Shown in pieces: positions 36,470-46,556 of a DNA stretch of 64,000 nucleotides (the first letter of the stretch is position 1; each line of letters starts with the position of its first letter). The notes beneath the pieces were generated by a model, which saw nothing but the letters and a program-made list of their open reading frames with translations, had not been told where the DNA came from and did not search any database. The stretch comes from Planctomycetota bacterium. GTDB taxonomy: Bacteria; Planctomycetota; Planctomycetia; Pirellulales; Pirellulaceae. The stretch is taken from positions 14,174-78,173 of the forward strand of contig JAPLNJ010000352.1 in assembly GCA_026692885.1 (NCBI GenBank), read 5' to 3'. Both the position numbers and the translations under genes were made by a program.

Positions 36470-36593
36470 ACGCTGCGCAATGTTTCGATCAAGGCCGGCT
36501 GAAGCCCACGGACCGAACCGCTATAATCGGCGGCTCCTGCGGTGTTCTTTCCAAAGTGCTACCGCGAACCGTTTTGAAACGCCTGGATTGCCA

Positions 36594-37814
36594 ATGCGAA
36601 TCGTTGCTCTATTTTCTGTGTTGCTGATGCTGGGCATGCTCGGCTCTCAGTTCCTGCCCCTGACGCCGGAGCCCATCCACGCCCAGGCCGGCCTGATCAT
36701 CCAATTGCTGACCATGATCGGTCTGGCCTTCATCATGATCCATGTGGGCTACGAATTCGAACTCGACAAAACGAACCTGCGGCAATACGGCTGGGACGCC
36801 GTGGTCGCGGCCACGGCGGCGAGCTTGCCTTGGCTCTTCGCCAGCCTGTACCTGGTCTTCGCGATGCTGCCGTCCGACACCTGGGGCGGCCTGAGGGCTT
36901 GGCAGGAAGGGGTGCTCGTAGGACTGTTTGCGGCGCCCACCTCGGCCGGATTGCTGTTCGCCATGCTGGCTGCGGCGGGACTCAGCGGCACTTGGCTCTT
37001 CCGCAAGGCGCGGGTGTTGGCAATCTTCGACGATCTGGACACGGTGCTGTTGCTGATCCCGCTGAAGATCTTGCTGGTTGGCTGGAGCGTAGGACTAGCC
37101 GCCAGTGTAATCCTCATGCTGCTGTTGCTGTGGCTGGCGTACCAGTTCCTGCATCGCTGGGCGATCCCGGTCACCTGGTGTTGGGTGCTGAGCTATGCGG
37201 TTCTGACCGCCTTGGTGTGCGAAGCCGCCTACCTGGGCAGCCAGTGGCTGCTGCAGGAGCCGGTGCATGTCGAAGTGCTACTGCCTGCGTTTGTGCTGGG
37301 CTGCCTGATGCGTTGGCCGACGGGTGCGAATCCGCACGGCGACGACCAGCGCGAGGGACACCAGGAAGGACCGGAGCACCCGGTGGAGCAGCGCGTCGCG
37401 ACCATCGTTTCCGCGGCGTTCATGATCTTGGTGGGATTGAGCATGCCGCCCATGTTCGGGCAGCACCAAGCCCCCGAAGCGTTTGCGATCCAGGATCCTG
37501 CCGCGACACTTTCGGGCAGCCTGCCGTTTCCCGGCTGGGGCCCGATCGCCGTGCATGTCCTGGTGCTGACCGTCCTGATCAATTTCGGCAAAATGTTCCC
37601 GTTGTTGTGCTACCGCCGAGAGGTCCGCGTCAAGGAGCGGCTGGCCCTGTCGATCGGGCTGTGGCCGCGCGGCGAGGTCGGTGCTGGCGTGTTGCTCTTG
37701 AGCTTGAGTTACGGGATTGGCGGTCCGCTGGTGACTGTCGGAGTCCTCTGCTTAGCCATGAACCTCGTGCTCACCGGCGCGTTCATTGGGGCCGTCAAGA
37801 AACTGCTCGCGTAG
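36594..37814 (+). CDS. Cation:proton antiporter (CPA2-type)
   Basis: The start is the ATG at 36594, giving MRIVALFSVLLMLGML as the first transmembrane segment; an in-frame extension upstream crosses a repeat. The 406-residue protein has about 11-12 hydrophobic segments. The sequence FDDLDTVLLLIPLKILL and the C-terminal LWPRGEVGAGVLLL agree with the Na+/H+ exchanger domain of CPA2 proteins. The ion exchanged cannot be read from the sequence. A hydrophilic loop at residues 240-265 is rich in His, Glu and Asp. Confidence 0.85.
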   Translation: MRIVALFSVLLMLGMLGSQFLPLTPEPIHAQAGLIIQLLTMIGLAFIMIHVGYEFELDKTNLRQYGWDAVVAATAASLPWLFASLYLVFAMLPSDTWGGLRAWQEGVLVGLFAAPTSAGLLFAMLAAAGLSGTWLFRKARVLAIFDDLDTVLLLIPLKILLVGWSVGLAASVILMLLLLWLAYQFLHRWAIPVTWCWVLSYAVLTALVCEAAYLGSQWLLQEPVHVEVLLPAFVLGCLMRWPTGANPHGDDQREGHQEGPEHPVEQRVATIVSAAFMILVGLSMPPMFGQHQAPEAFAIQDPAATLSGSLPFPGWGPIAVHVLVLTVLINFGKMFPLLCYRREVRVKERLALSIGLWPRGEVGAGVLLLSLSYGIGGPLVTVGVLCLAMNLVLTGAFIGAVKKLLA

Positions 37815-37828
37815 TGGCCTTCCATCTT

Positions 37829-37892
37829 AACCCGACGCGTAAGCGAGGAACTGTGGTTACTGGTGGGGCCATCCTCGCTTACGTGTCGGGTT
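37829..37892. repeat. AACCCGACGCGTAAGCGAGG palindrome
   Basis: The left arm AACCCGACGCGTAAGCGAGG and right arm CCTCGCTTACGTGTCGGGTT form an imperfect palindrome. It is the same family as 57169-57225. The remaining intergenic space to 38087 has another inverted GTGCATCG/CGATGCAC-like segment but no gene. Confidence 0.7.
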
Positions 37893-38087
37893 ACGATACC
37901 TGCCAGCCAACCCTTGTTCTTGCGCACTTGCCATTGGTGCATCGTCGCCAGCGGCCAGCGGCGATTTCCAGCCTTGGCCAATGCTTTCCGAACGCCGATA
38001 GCGCGACATGGCCTTCGCTTCGCCCACACGGTGCATCGGCGCTGCGCTTGATGCACCCTACGGCCAGATCGCCGTGAATCGAGAGAG

Positions 38088-40721
38088 TTATTTCTTCGGT
38101 TTCTTGGCGGTCTTTCGGCGGGGCTTGGTGGTGGGGGCCTTATCGGCCCGTTCGGCCAACAGCTGCAACGCCTGTTCGAGTGTCAGGTCGCTGGCTGCCA
38201 AGCCCTTGGGCAACGAGGCGTTCGTCTGGCCATCATTCACATAGGGACCGTAACGGCCTTCGAGCAACTTGACAGGCTGTTGCGTCACGGGCGAGGCCGC
38301 AAAGACGCGCAGCGGTTCTTTCTTGGGTGCGCCGCCCGCCCCGCGTCCCCGCGTCTTCGGCTGCGCCAACAAGGCCAACGCCTGGCTCAGCGTAACCTCC
38401 AACGGCGAGAGTTCGTCGGGCAGCGAGCGCGTCTCCGCCCCACCCTTGACATAGGGACCGTAGCGGCCATTTTGGGCGACCACGGGTTCCCGGGTTTCGG
38501 GATGCTCGCCCAGCGTGCGTGGCAGCGTCAGCAGCTGCAGCGCCGTGGCTAAATTGACCCCCGCCGGATCCATGCCTTTGAGCAGCGAGGCATTCTTGGG
38601 CTTCTCCGGATCGTCGGGCGTTCCCAGCTGCACGTAGGGACCAAAGCGGCCGGTTCTCAGGAACACCGGCTTGTGCGTGTCGGGACAGATGCCCAGCGGC
38701 TCCTCCTCCTGCTTGCCGCGGTCCAGCAGTTCGATTGCCAGTGCCAACGTCAGTTCGTCGGGCGGCATGTTCTCCGGGAGGCTGGCTCGGCGGTCACCCT
38801 GCTCCAGGAAAGGCCCAAACTTGCCCACGCGCAGATAGACTTCCTCCGTGGATTGGCCCTCGCTTGGCCGGCCCAACGCGAATCGGCTCACCTCGCGGGC
38901 GTCGATCTCCTTGATTTTGTCCTGCACTCGCTGTTTGAGGCCGGGCGAGTCCTGGCCAAAGAAGAATTTCCGCAGGTACTCCAGATGCCCGGCCTCGTGC
39001 CGGCTGATCGCATCCAGAAAGTCCTCCATCTGGGCCGTGAAGTCATAGTCGACCAGGTCCGGCAGGTGATCCTCCAGCAGCCGCACAACCGAAAACGCCA
39101 TCCACGACGGGACCAAGGCGTTACCTTTCTTGAAGACATATTCGCGGGCCTGAATAGTATCCAGAATGGAAGCGTAAGTGCTGGGGCGGCCGATGCCCAT
39201 GTCTTCCAGCGCCTGCGTCAGCGAGGCTTCGCTGTACCTGGCCGGCGGTTGCGTGGCGTGGATCTTGCCCTCCAGGTCGCGACAGGCGACCGGCTGCTGC
39301 AGCGAGACTTGAGGCAGCAGTATTTCCTTGTCCGCCAAATCGCCCTCGGGATCGTCCGAACCCTCCACGTAGGCGCGCAGGAATCCGGGAAAGTCGATCG
39401 TCTTGCCGCTGACTTGGAACACGGCCCCCTCGCCGGCGAGGGTGATCGTGGTGCGATGGCCGCGCGCGTCGGTCATCTGGCTGGCGATCGTCCGCTTCCA
39501 GATCAGGTCGAACAGCCGGAATTGCTCCGGGTTCAATTCGTGGCGGACGGCTTCCGGCAGCTTGAACGGATGGCCGGCCGGGCGGATGGCTTCGTGAGCT
39601 TCCTGGGCATTCTTCACCTTCGTACTGTACACCCGCGGACTGTCCGGCAGGTACTGCTCACCGTATTCCGACCGCACGAGATCGCGGGCAGCGTCGACGG
39701 CGACTTTGGCCAAGGTCGTGGAATCCGTACGCATGTAGGTAATGTAGCCGTTCTCGTACAGGCTTTGCGCGACCGTCATCGTTTTGCGCGCCGTGAAGCC
39801 CAGTTTCCGGTTGGCTTCCTGCTGCATCGTGCTGGTCGTGAAGGGCGGAGACGGACGTGTGGTGTACGGCCGATTCTCCAACGCCGTGATGTGGAACGGC
39901 GTGTTCTGCAGCCGCTCGGCCAACGCCGTCGCCTGGGCCTCGTTCAGCAGCGCCAGGCTCAGATCCTTGATTTGGCCGGTCTTGGCGTCGAAATCCTTCC
40001 CGCTCGGCACACGGCGGCCATCGACCGAGCTCAACGTGGCCTCGAATTCCGAGCCGTCCGCCGTGGCAAACGTGCCCAGCAGATCCCAATAAGTCGCGGA
40101 GACGAACGCCCGGCGTTCCCGCTCGCGCTGGACGATCAACCGTACCGCCACGCTTTGCACGCGCCCCGCCGACAGACGCGGCCCGATCTTGCGCCACAGC
40201 AGCGGAGAAACCTCGTAGCCAAACAGGCGGTCGAGAATCCGGCGGGTTTCCTGAGCCTTGACCAGACCCTCGTCGATAGAGCGTGGATGAGCGAGCGCCT
40301 CGCGAATGGCCTCCTCGGTGATTTCGTGAAACACCAAGCGATGCACCGGCACCTTGGGCTTCAACACCTCGCACAAGTGCCAACTGATCGCCTCACCCTC
40401 GCGGTCTTCATCCGTGGCCAGATACAAGTCTTTGGCTTCTTTCAGGGCGCTCCGCAGCTTTGCGACCTGCTTTTTGCGATCGGCCGACACGACGTAGATC
40501 GGCGTGAAATCCTGCTCGACATCGACGCCCAGGTAGGCCCAGTCCTTGTCCTTGTACTCATCGGGCACCTCTTTGGCGCCTTGCGGCAAATCGCGAATGT
40601 GCCCGATGCTGGCTTCGACGGTGAAGTCTTTGCCCAGGAATTTTCCGATCGTGCGCGCTTTCGCCGGCGATTCGACGATCACGAGTGATTTGCCGCTCTT
40701 GGGTGCCTTGGTCTTAGCCAT
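38088..40721 (-). CDS. topA: DNA topoisomerase I
   Basis: This 877-residue type IA topoisomerase has the TOPRIM domain (LVIVESPAKARTIGKFLG; ATDEDREGEAISWHL) and the active-site tyrosine in YENGYITYMRTDS. The C-terminal third contains repeated GRYGPYV/GRFGPYVQLG units typical of topoisomerase C-terminal repeats that replace zinc fingers in many bacteria, and a Lys/Pro-rich tail. It relaxes negative supercoils. The long frame on the other strand is a shadow. Confidence 0.97.
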   Translation of the reverse strand: MAKTKAPKSGKSLVIVESPAKARTIGKFLGKDFTVEASIGHIRDLPQGAKEVPDEYKDKDWAYLGVDVEQDFTPIYVVSADRKKQVAKLRSALKEAKDLYLATDEDREGEAISWHLCEVLKPKVPVHRLVFHEITEEAIREALAHPRSIDEGLVKAQETRRILDRLFGYEVSPLLWRKIGPRLSAGRVQSVAVRLIVQRERERRAFVSATYWDLLGTFATADGSEFEATLSSVDGRRVPSGKDFDAKTGQIKDLSLALLNEAQATALAERLQNTPFHITALENRPYTTRPSPPFTTSTMQQEANRKLGFTARKTMTVAQSLYENGYITYMRTDSTTLAKVAVDAARDLVRSEYGEQYLPDSPRVYSTKVKNAQEAHEAIRPAGHPFKLPEAVRHELNPEQFRLFDLIWKRTIASQMTDARGHRTTITLAGEGAVFQVSGKTIDFPGFLRAYVEGSDDPEGDLADKEILLPQVSLQQPVACRDLEGKIHATQPPARYSEASLTQALEDMGIGRPSTYASILDTIQAREYVFKKGNALVPSWMAFSVVRLLEDHLPDLVDYDFTAQMEDFLDAISRHEAGHLEYLRKFFFGQDSPGLKQRVQDKIKEIDAREVSRFALGRPSEGQSTEEVYLRVGKFGPFLEQGDRRASLPENMPPDELTLALAIELLDRGKQEEEPLGICPDTHKPVFLRTGRFGPYVQLGTPDDPEKPKNASLLKGMDPAGVNLATALQLLTLPRTLGEHPETREPVVAQNGRYGPYVKGGAETRSLPDELSPLEVTLSQALALLAQPKTRGRGAGGAPKKEPLRVFAASPVTQQPVKLLEGRYGPYVNDGQTNASLPKGLAASDLTLEQALQLLAERADKAPTTKPRRKTAKKPKK

Positions 40722-40920
40722 GTGTCCGCCGCGTTAAAGGACAAGTTGATCGCAGCTTCTGCTGCGATAGGGACGGTGGATTCTATGCGGGACAACCGTT
40801 TTGCGTAACTCCCGTCAATGCCAGGAACACGAATTTCGCAGGCTACCTAGTCACGCGATCTTGCCCATTTGATGCCTCGGCCGCGTTTCGACCATCCTGG
40901 AAGGCCCTGTTTCAGCTCGT

Positions 40921-41079
40921 GCCGGAACGTCGGCGCAGGAACGGGTTCGTAGCGGAAGTCGTGAAACTTCTGACGTTTCGCGCATCTAGCGGCCCGAATT
41001 CTCACGAATTCGGCTACGACGTTTCTCGTCCGTTCTTCGGTCTTCCGCAAACCCGTTCCTGCGCCGCCGGAACGTCGGC
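40921..41079. repeat. Inverted-repeat element flanked by direct repeats
   Basis: The segment has inverted arms GGCGCAGGAACGGGTT and AACCCGTTCCTGCGCC (about 40932-41066). Both sides carry the direct repeat GCCGGAACGTCGGC. Inside is a GAATTCTCACGAATTC hairpin. There is no gene between 40722 and 41247. Confidence 0.6.
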
Positions 41080-41247
41080 AAGTCTTTTTGGGATTGTATT
41101 TACGTCATTTCGCCATACAATCTGCGATCTTACGGTCCGACGCTAGTGGCGGACCGGCATCCCCATAACACGCCGCAAATCAACCTGTCAAGGGTGGTTT
41201 GGGTCGTGGTGGCCAATTCCCGCTGATTGGATTGAGGAAGGTTTTCG

Positions 41248-43737
41248 ATGCATAGCCCGTTTTCCCTGCTCCGCAAACATCAAAAACTCCTGCTCGCCTT
41301 CTTCGGCGTGCTGATCATGATCACGTTTGTCGTGGGGGACATTGTGCAGCGCTACCAGACGCGGACCATGCGCAACCGCAAGGAACAATCCGTGGCGACA
41401 TGGCGAGGCGGTACGATCGGCGAACCCGAGTTGATGACGATGCGCAATCAGCACGCCCTAGCGATTCGCTTCCTGGATCAACTTGTCAAGCGGACCGAAG
41501 AGGCCAAGGGCACGCCGAAAGGGCCGGGAGTCACACGCGACCAGAACGGCACGATCCGTGATCCAGGCATTCCGCGCTCCTTTGCAGAGGAGGACTTGGT
41601 GCGGACGGAACTATTGGCGGAGAAGGCCAAAGAACTGGGGATTGTGGTCAGCGATACGGCGATCTTTGAATTCCTGGATCAGTTGAGCGATGACGTGATT
41701 CCCCGCAAGGAATTCGGGCCGATTCTTCGGGAAGCGACGAACAAACAAATGGTGCAACAGCACCTGTTCGAACAGCTGCGCAAAGAGCTGATGGCGCAGA
41801 ACGTGCGCATGCTTGCCAGCAGCGGTATGCTCGCCATGACACCGGGAGTTGCCTGGGATTACTACAACCGGTTGAATCGACGCGTCAAGGCGGAAGTCCT
41901 GCCGCTGAAAGTGGCGGATTTCACGGACAAGACCGAAAAAGTTGCGGCTCTCCCGTCCGACACCGAGGTCCAGCGGCTGTACGACAAAGGCAAGGATCGC
42001 TTTCCTGATCCCAATTCGCCAGAGCCCGGCTTCAAACGTCGCCAACGCATCGCTTTCCAGTACGTGAAAACTGAATTCGACAAGTTTCTCCAAGAAGAAA
42101 TGGCCCATGTGACCGACGAGCAGGTCGCAAAGTACTACGAGGAAAACAAGAAGGACTTCACGGCTCCCGAATTGCCACCAGCCGACGATAAGAAGGAAGT
42201 ATCCAAGGAAGAAGGGGCCAAGCCGGAGACCAAGCTAGACGCTAAGCCGGAAGCGAAGCCGGAAGTGAAACCAGAAGTGAAACCGGAAGCGAAGCCGGAA
42301 GCCAAACCGGAAGCGAAGCCGGAAGCCAAACCGGAAGTGAAACCGGAAGCTAAGCCGGAAGCCAAACCGGAAGTGAAACCGGAAGTGAAACCAGAAGCTA
42401 AGCCGGAAGAAAAAACAGACGCTAAACCCGATGCCAAGCCTGCCGACAGTTCAGGTCTGTTGTCGAGCCAGGAGTCCTTCTTCGTCAGTTTGAATGCGGA
42501 TGAACCCAGCGCGGGAGGCACAGCGAAGCCGGCGGCTGACCAGCCGACGGACGCCGCGGCCAAACCCGAACAGCCGTCAGCGGTTGCAAAACCTGAGGAA
42601 GCCAAGAACAAGGACAGTACCGCAGCCAAAACGCCCACCGCGGAGCAAAAGAAAGACACGTCGGCACCGGCGGAGACCGAAAAGAAGCCAGTAGTGAAGC
42701 CTGAAGAAGAACCTGAAGAAAAACCCGGCGCGGCCTCGAAGGCCGAGGTCAAGCCGGTCAAGTACAAGCCGCTGGCCGAAGTGGCCGATCAAATCCGCCG
42801 CAAACTGGCCCAGCCGGGCGCCGAGGAGAAGAAGAACCAGGCCCTGAAGACAGTGCAACGCGAAATCGACGCGTATTACCGTGAGCGTGCCCGGTGGGTG
42901 GCGCGCGCTAAATCGGACGACGAGGCCCAGGAACCGACCGCTGTCGACTATGTGGCGCTCGCGGAGAAAAGCGGACTCGTCGCGGGCGACACGCCCTTGG
43001 TAGACGAACTGCAGGTCGCCGACTACGAATTGGGGAAAGCCTACACCTTCTCCTTTGTCAACCGCCAAGTCCAGACCATCCCGTTTGCACGCCAGGCCTA
43101 TACGGAGGGCGTGCCGCTCTACAAACCCGACAGTATTCGTTCCTTCATGGTCGACATGGAGTTCCTGTATTGGAAGGTGAAGGAAGAGAAGCCCTATGTG
43201 CCGGAACTGAAGGACATCCGCGAGGAAGTGATCGCCGCCTGGAAGTTAGGCCGAGCGGTAGCCGTCGCCAAGGAAGCGGCGGAGAAATTGGCCAAGCAGG
43301 CCGAGGGCGCCAGGCCGCTGAAGGATTCGCTCAAAGAGCCGCTTGCCAAGCAAGTGGTCGAGACGAACGAGTTCAGTTGGATGACCCACGGCAGCACGCC
43401 CATGGGTTCCGGGGCGCCGTACCTGAGCTCCGTTACGGGCGTCGACACGCCTGGGCCGGAGTTCATGGAAGCCGTGTACGCATTGAAACCGAATCAGGTG
43501 GGCGTAGCGATCAATCGGCCGAAGACGATGGTCTACGTGGTGCGTCTGGTCAGCGACACACCGCCCGAAGAGCAACGCAAGAAGCAGTTCCTGGATACCG
43601 GGGTCACGTACGAGACGTTCTACATGGGGGCCATGGATCGCCAGCAGATTCTCGAACAGTGGTATCTTGATTTGGACAAAGAACTGGGACTGCAGTGGAC
43701 TCGCCCGCCGCAGCAATTCACGGCGTCGGACTACTGA
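41248..43737 (+). CDS. Membrane-anchored SurA/PpiD-like protein with KPEAKPE repeats
   Basis: This 829-residue protein has one N-terminal transmembrane segment (residues 14-32, [20 protein letters not shown]) and a SurA-N-like helical domain (residues 50-250). After a low-complexity region rich in Lys, Pro, Glu and Ala (about 325-500), a second helical part follows (about 505-829). The topology resembles PpiD-type periplasmic folding factors, but no clear parvulin active-site domain is seen. It is probably a periplasmic chaperone-like protein. The repeat region expands at the DNA level (see 42233-42430). Confidence 0.7.
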   Translation: MHSPFSLLRKHQKLLLAFFGVLIMITFVVGDIVQRYQTRTMRNRKEQSVATWRGGTIGEPELMTMRNQHALAIRFLDQLVKRTEEAKGTPKGPGVTRDQNGTIRDPGIPRSFAEEDLVRTELLAEKAKELGIVVSDTAIFEFLDQLSDDVIPRKEFGPILREATNKQMVQQHLFEQLRKELMAQNVRMLASSGMLAMTPGVAWDYYNRLNRRVKAEVLPLKVADFTDKTEKVAALPSDTEVQRLYDKGKDRFPDPNSPEPGFKRRQRIAFQYVKTEFDKFLQEEMAHVTDEQVAKYYEENKKDFTAPELPPADDKKEVSKEEGAKPETKLDAKPEAKPEVKPEVKPEAKPEAKPEAKPEAKPEVKPEAKPEAKPEVKPEVKPEAKPEEKTDAKPDAKPADSSGLLSSQESFFVSLNADEPSAGGTAKPAADQPTDAAAKPEQPSAVAKPEEAKNKDSTAAKTPTAEQKKDTSAPAETEKKPVVKPEEEPEEKPGAASKAEVKPVKYKPLAEVADQIRRKLAQPGAEEKKNQALKTVQREIDAYYRERARWVARAKSDDEAQEPTAVDYVALAEKSGLVAGDTPLVDELQVADYELGKAYTFSFVNRQVQTIPFARQAYTEGVPLYKPDSIRSFMVDMEFLYWKVKEEKPYVPELKDIREEVIAAWKLGRAVAVAKEAAEKLAKQAEGARPLKDSLKEPLAKQVVETNEFSWMTHGSTPMGSGAPYLSSVTGVDTPGPEFMEAVYALKPNQVGVAINRPKTMVYVVRLVSDTPPEEQRKKQFLDTGVTYETFYMGAMDRQQILEQWYLDLDKELGLQWTRPPQQFTASDY
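42233..42430 (+). repeat. Tandem repeats encoding [11 protein letters not shown]
   Basis: Units of 12 bp, such as AAGCCGGAAGCG and AAACCGGAAGTG, are repeated in tandem. They encode a Lys-Pro-Glu-Ala/Val string inside the SurA-like protein. Copy number is likely to vary between strains. Confidence 0.85.
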
Positions 43738-43813
43738 CGGCAGGTGGGCGTAGGGTGGGCTGCGCCCACCCGCTTCTGTAAACGTGCCAGGTGATGACGG
43801 CGGGGTGAATGCC

Positions 43814-43874
43814 GTAGGATGGATCTCCAGATCCGTCCCCGTCCCGATCGGACGGATCTGGAGATCCATCCTAC
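43814..43874. repeat. GTAGGATGGATCTCC palindrome
   Basis: A long near-perfect palindrome from GTAGGATGGATCTCCAGATC to its complement. A related GTAGGGTGGG hairpin precedes it at about 43751. It lies between two convergent genes and could act as a terminator. Confidence 0.75.
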
Positions 43875-43911
43875 TGGGCTACGATTCCGCCGCGTTATTC
43901 GCCCCACCTCT

Positions 43912-44016
43912 GGTTCCCACGCTCTGCGTGGGAACCCCTACTTTCGACGCTCTGCGTCACAAGCTGGGACGCGGAGCGTCCGGACCTGCGTTCCCACGCA
44001 GAGCGTGGGAACGAGG
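43912..44016. repeat. GTTCCCACGC-type palindromic repeat overlapping the kinase 3' end
   Basis: This copy resembles 23891-24000. It lies within the last codons of the minus-strand kinase frame, where it encodes VPTLCVGTQ...LRVPACDAERR. Confidence 0.75.
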
Positions 44017-45530
44017 GGAGTTGCACCGCTTTGCAGGGTGGGCGAAGCCCGTCGCCGAATGCGTTCGTCTGGTGGGCACAGCCCACCATACCCAACAACG
44101 GAATACCGCCTGTCGCTGTCCGTCTGCAAAGCCCGATCCAGCACGGCTGCGACCACGGCGGGAATCGCCGGGTTGCGCTGCCGGATGGGGATCGCGTCAT
44201 CGTTCAAAATCACCAAGATGGGATCTCGGTCCGAACTACTGTCTCGAGGCGTACAGCCGGTCAGTAACCTGTAGAAGGTCGCGGCGATGCTCCAGATGTC
44301 GCTCGTCGGCTTGACGTACTTGAAGTCCGTCAGTTGTTCGCGGGGCATGTACGGCAGGGTTCCTCCGCCCGTCCCCGTGGTCGTCATTCCTGAACAGCCG
44401 GCATTGGCGTAGGTCTTCGCCAGCCCGAAATCCGCGAGCTTGGCAAGCCACCGGCCCTGATATGGTTGCAAGAGGATGTTCTGGGGCTTCAGATCGCGGT
44501 GGACTACCCCCTGGGCGTGTGCGTACTCAAGGCCCTTCAGGCACTGAAGCATCAGCGGCGTTGCGGTCCGTAGCGGCAACTGGCCGCCTTGCTTTTTCAG
44601 CAGCACGTCCAGACTTCCCCCGGAGCAGTACTCCATCACCAAGAACACGGTCTCCTCCGCCACGCCATGATCCAGGAGCCGCACCAGATGCGTGTGATGC
44701 AGCGAGCGAATGACTTGAATCTCCCGTTCAAATCGCTCCCTTGCACCCGGGGCCAGGCGTCCCGGACAGCGAGCGACCTTGACGGCTACGGGCAAAGCGT
44801 CACTCACCCGATCTGCCCTGTACACGCAGCCCATGCCGCCGCGGCCGAGTTCCTCGCCCAGGTTGTAGCCCTCGAGCTTCGGCCGCTCCTCGAACAAGTC
44901 CGACGAATCAGCGGCCAGCGCCCCGTGCAGCCGAGCGAACAGCAAGCTGGATTGGCAGGCGCCGCAGACACGCACCGTCGGCACGGGGAGATCTTTTTCG
45001 TCCAGTTGCCGGCCGCACCTTTCGCAACAGACCGGCGTTTCGGCAGAACCCGCGGCACCACGGACGGTGGCATCGAGCGCCCGGCAGTCAGGACACCGGC
45101 GAATCCCACCGGGCGTCGTCGAAGGCTCGACCGGCTCGTCCGTGATTTCGCTGCCGCAAGCCTCGCAACGCCGCACGGGGACAATCTGCATCTGCATGGT
45201 TGTGCGGCCGACCTGGATCTCGTCGGCGTCGTGCAAGTCGATTTCGGCCATCGCGCCTTCGGCCGATTCCGGCGGAACGTCCTCCGAGTCGCGTCCGCCG
45301 TACTTCACGCCGTTGACACACGTCCCATTCCGGCTTCCCAAATCACGCAGCCGTACCTGCGGCGGGTTGACCTCGAGCAGGAAGTGATGCCGCGAAACAC
45401 GCGGGTCTCCGGGCAACTTGGCATGACAGCTCTTGTGCCTTCCGAACAGGAACGTATCGTGCTCGACAAAAGTGAACACTTGTCCCTCGATCGGTCCCGA
45501 GAGTACCTTGATGACGACTTTCGCGAACAT
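43938..45530 (-). CDS. FHA / zinc-ribbon / Ser-Thr protein kinase with repeat-derived C-terminus
   Basis: This 530-residue protein has three parts. An FHA domain (residues 1-115; FLFGRHKSCHAKL, SRHHF, LGSRNGTCVNG) binds phosphothreonine. A zinc-ribbon region with CEACGSE, CPDCRA and CERCGRQ follows (about 118-200). The kinase domain (about 220-478) has LGRGGMGCVYRA, the AVKVA lysine, HRDLKPQN and DFGLAK. After RRY at about 478 the frame runs through dispersed repeats (GYGGLCPPDER..., then VPTLCVGTQ), so the last 50 residues are not kinase sequence. The catalytic core seems complete or nearly so. Confidence 0.88.
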   Translation of the reverse strand: MFAKVVIKVLSGPIEGQVFTFVEHDTFLFGRHKSCHAKLPGDPRVSRHHFLLEVNPPQVRLRDLGSRNGTCVNGVKYGGRDSEDVPPESAEGAMAEIDLHDADEIQVGRTTMQMQIVPVRRCEACGSEITDEPVEPSTTPGGIRRCPDCRALDATVRGAAGSAETPVCCERCGRQLDEKDLPVPTVRVCGACQSSLLFARLHGALAADSSDLFEERPKLEGYNLGEELGRGGMGCVYRADRVSDALPVAVKVARCPGRLAPGARERFEREIQVIRSLHHTHLVRLLDHGVAEETVFLVMEYCSGGSLDVLLKKQGGQLPLRTATPLMLQCLKGLEYAHAQGVVHRDLKPQNILLQPYQGRWLAKLADFGLAKTYANAGCSGMTTTGTGGGTLPYMPREQLTDFKYVKPTSDIWSIAATFYRLLTGCTPRDSSSDRDPILVILNDDAIPIRQRNPAIPAVVAAVLDRALQTDSDRRYSVVGYGGLCPPDERIRRRASPTLQSGATPLVPTLCVGTQVRTLRVPACDAERRK

Positions 45531-45690
45531 AGGGACGCCTTCGTCAGACGGTCAAGAACCGGCTGGCGTAATCGGACCGGCTCGCCGCGGCGAGAACGGT
45601 GTACACGGCACTGTCTGGCTGCCCTACTTTGGCCGTTCCGCCGTTACGCGTCAAGATGCCCCCTGCCGCCCGCGGGCGGAATTCCTGAGC

Positions 45691-45777
45691 GTAGCATAGC
45701 TCTCCAGAGCCGTGCCTGTGCGACTCCTTCGTGGCAAGCCGCTCCCGATACTGCCCGGCACTGGAGAGCAAGGCTAC
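45691..45777. repeat. GTAGCATAGCTCTCCAG palindrome
   Basis: Arms GTAGCATAGCTCTCCAG and CTGGAGAGCAAGGCTAC flank about 50 bp. It lies in the 746-bp gap between the kinase start at 45530 and the gene at 46278, which also holds a MITE-like element and a GTAGGGTGGG palindrome. Confidence 0.65.
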
Positions 45778-45853
45778 GAAATGCGCGCAAGAAAGCGATG
45801 GATAGCGAGTTAACGATCTAGGGCACCGATTCGCCGAACGACGTTCCAGGGCC

Positions 45854-45997
45854 TTGATCGTAACCTTGCGAAATGCTGGCAGCCGCTGGAACGTGGGGCA
45901 CGTTTCCAACGTACCTTGCGACCATGACTGGCAGCAATACGGCACGTTGGAAACGCACGTTGGAAACGTACCCTACATCCGCAAGGTTACGATCGAG
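45854..45997. mobile_element. MITE-like element, copy 3 (144 bp)
   Basis: The left end reads TTGATCGTAACCTTGCGAAA followed by TGCTGGCAGC. The right end in reverse complement reads TCGATCGTAACCTTGCGGAT, which is shorter than in the other copies. The core is an AACGTGGG/GGTACGTTTCC palindrome. Confidence 0.6.
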
Positions 45998-46059
45998 GCC
46001 TGCGTTGTCTAGCCGTCCAATCTGCTTCACCAACCGCACAAGCGGCCTGTCGATTTAAT

Positions 46060-46117
46060 GTAGGGTGGGCTGCGCCCACCAACCACAGCCGCTTGTGGTG
46101 GGCACAGCCCACCCTAC
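46060..46117. repeat. GTAGGGTGGGCTGCGCCC palindrome
   Basis: A near-perfect palindrome from GTAGGGTGGGCTGCGCCCAC to CACAGCCCACCCTAC, with an internal GCTTGTGG loop. The same unit is seen at about 43751-43771 and, in the kinase frame, at 44037-44097. Confidence 0.75.
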
Positions 46118-46184
46118 GCCTGGTGCCGTCGCCGATTCAATCGACAGGCCGCAAGGCGGTTGGGGTCGAAGTCAGACAGTCCCC

Positions 46185-46338
46185 TTAGTCCGTCTCGCGT
46201 TCGGGGATGCCCAGCACCCTCTGCTATTGGTAAGATGGACGGTTCGTGTTTCAGCGTTTGTTGTGCGGAGCTAAACAATGAGCCTGTCGCTGATGGATGC
46301 GTTGGCGGAAGTCGACTTGGCACCCGGCCAAACATATC
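46185..46338 (+). repeat. Duplicated 5' segment, copy 1 (other copy 49945-50096)
   Basis: About 150 bp covering the upstream region and the first 20 codons of the small gene at 46278 occur again at 49945-50096. The copies differ at scattered bases. In the second, the ATG is changed to AGG. Confidence 0.8.
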
Positions 46339-46556
46339 GGTGTGTTGTCAACGGGTGTCGCGTGGTGCTGCAGGTTCTTCCCGAATCTTCGCTGGCCTCG
46401 TGGCCGCCGTCCGGCGACGCGGACGTCCCGCTCGACGACCCGTTTGAGCACCCGTTCCCGGAACCAACCCTGCGGACCAAGGTTTCGCTGGGGAACCTGC
46501 CCCTGCCCGAGCCACTCGAATTGGCGCCCGAAGACTACGAGGAGCCGTCCGCATGA
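46278..46556 (+). CDS. Small protein, first gene of an ATGA-coupled pair
   Basis: This 92-residue acidic protein begins MSLSLMDALAEVDLAPGQTYR and ends in a Glu/Pro-rich tail. No recognised domain is present. Its stop overlaps the start of the next gene as ATGA. The arrangement of a short acidic protein before a slightly larger one resembles toxin-antitoxin or cofactor pairs, but no toxin fold is seen. Part of its coding sequence is duplicated at 50038-50096. Confidence 0.65.
   Translation: MSLSLMDALAEVDLAPGQTYRCVVNGCRVVLQVLPESSLASWPPSGDADVPLDDPFEHPFPEPTLRTKVSLGNLPLPEPLELAPEDYEEPSA

Noticed and set aside
36264..36593. N-terminal extension of the antiporter
   Set aside because: It is translated from a palindromic element, and the ATG at 36594 begins directly with the first membrane segment.
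38673..40688. Long open frame of 671 codons opposite topA
   Set aside because: It is antisense to a clear topA gene and has no recognisable domain. Open antisense frames are expected in GC-rich genes.
42233..42430. Tandem 12-bp units considered as a CRISPR-like or satellite array
   Set aside because: They keep the frame of the SurA-like gene, encode a Lys-Pro-Glu linker and have no spacers.
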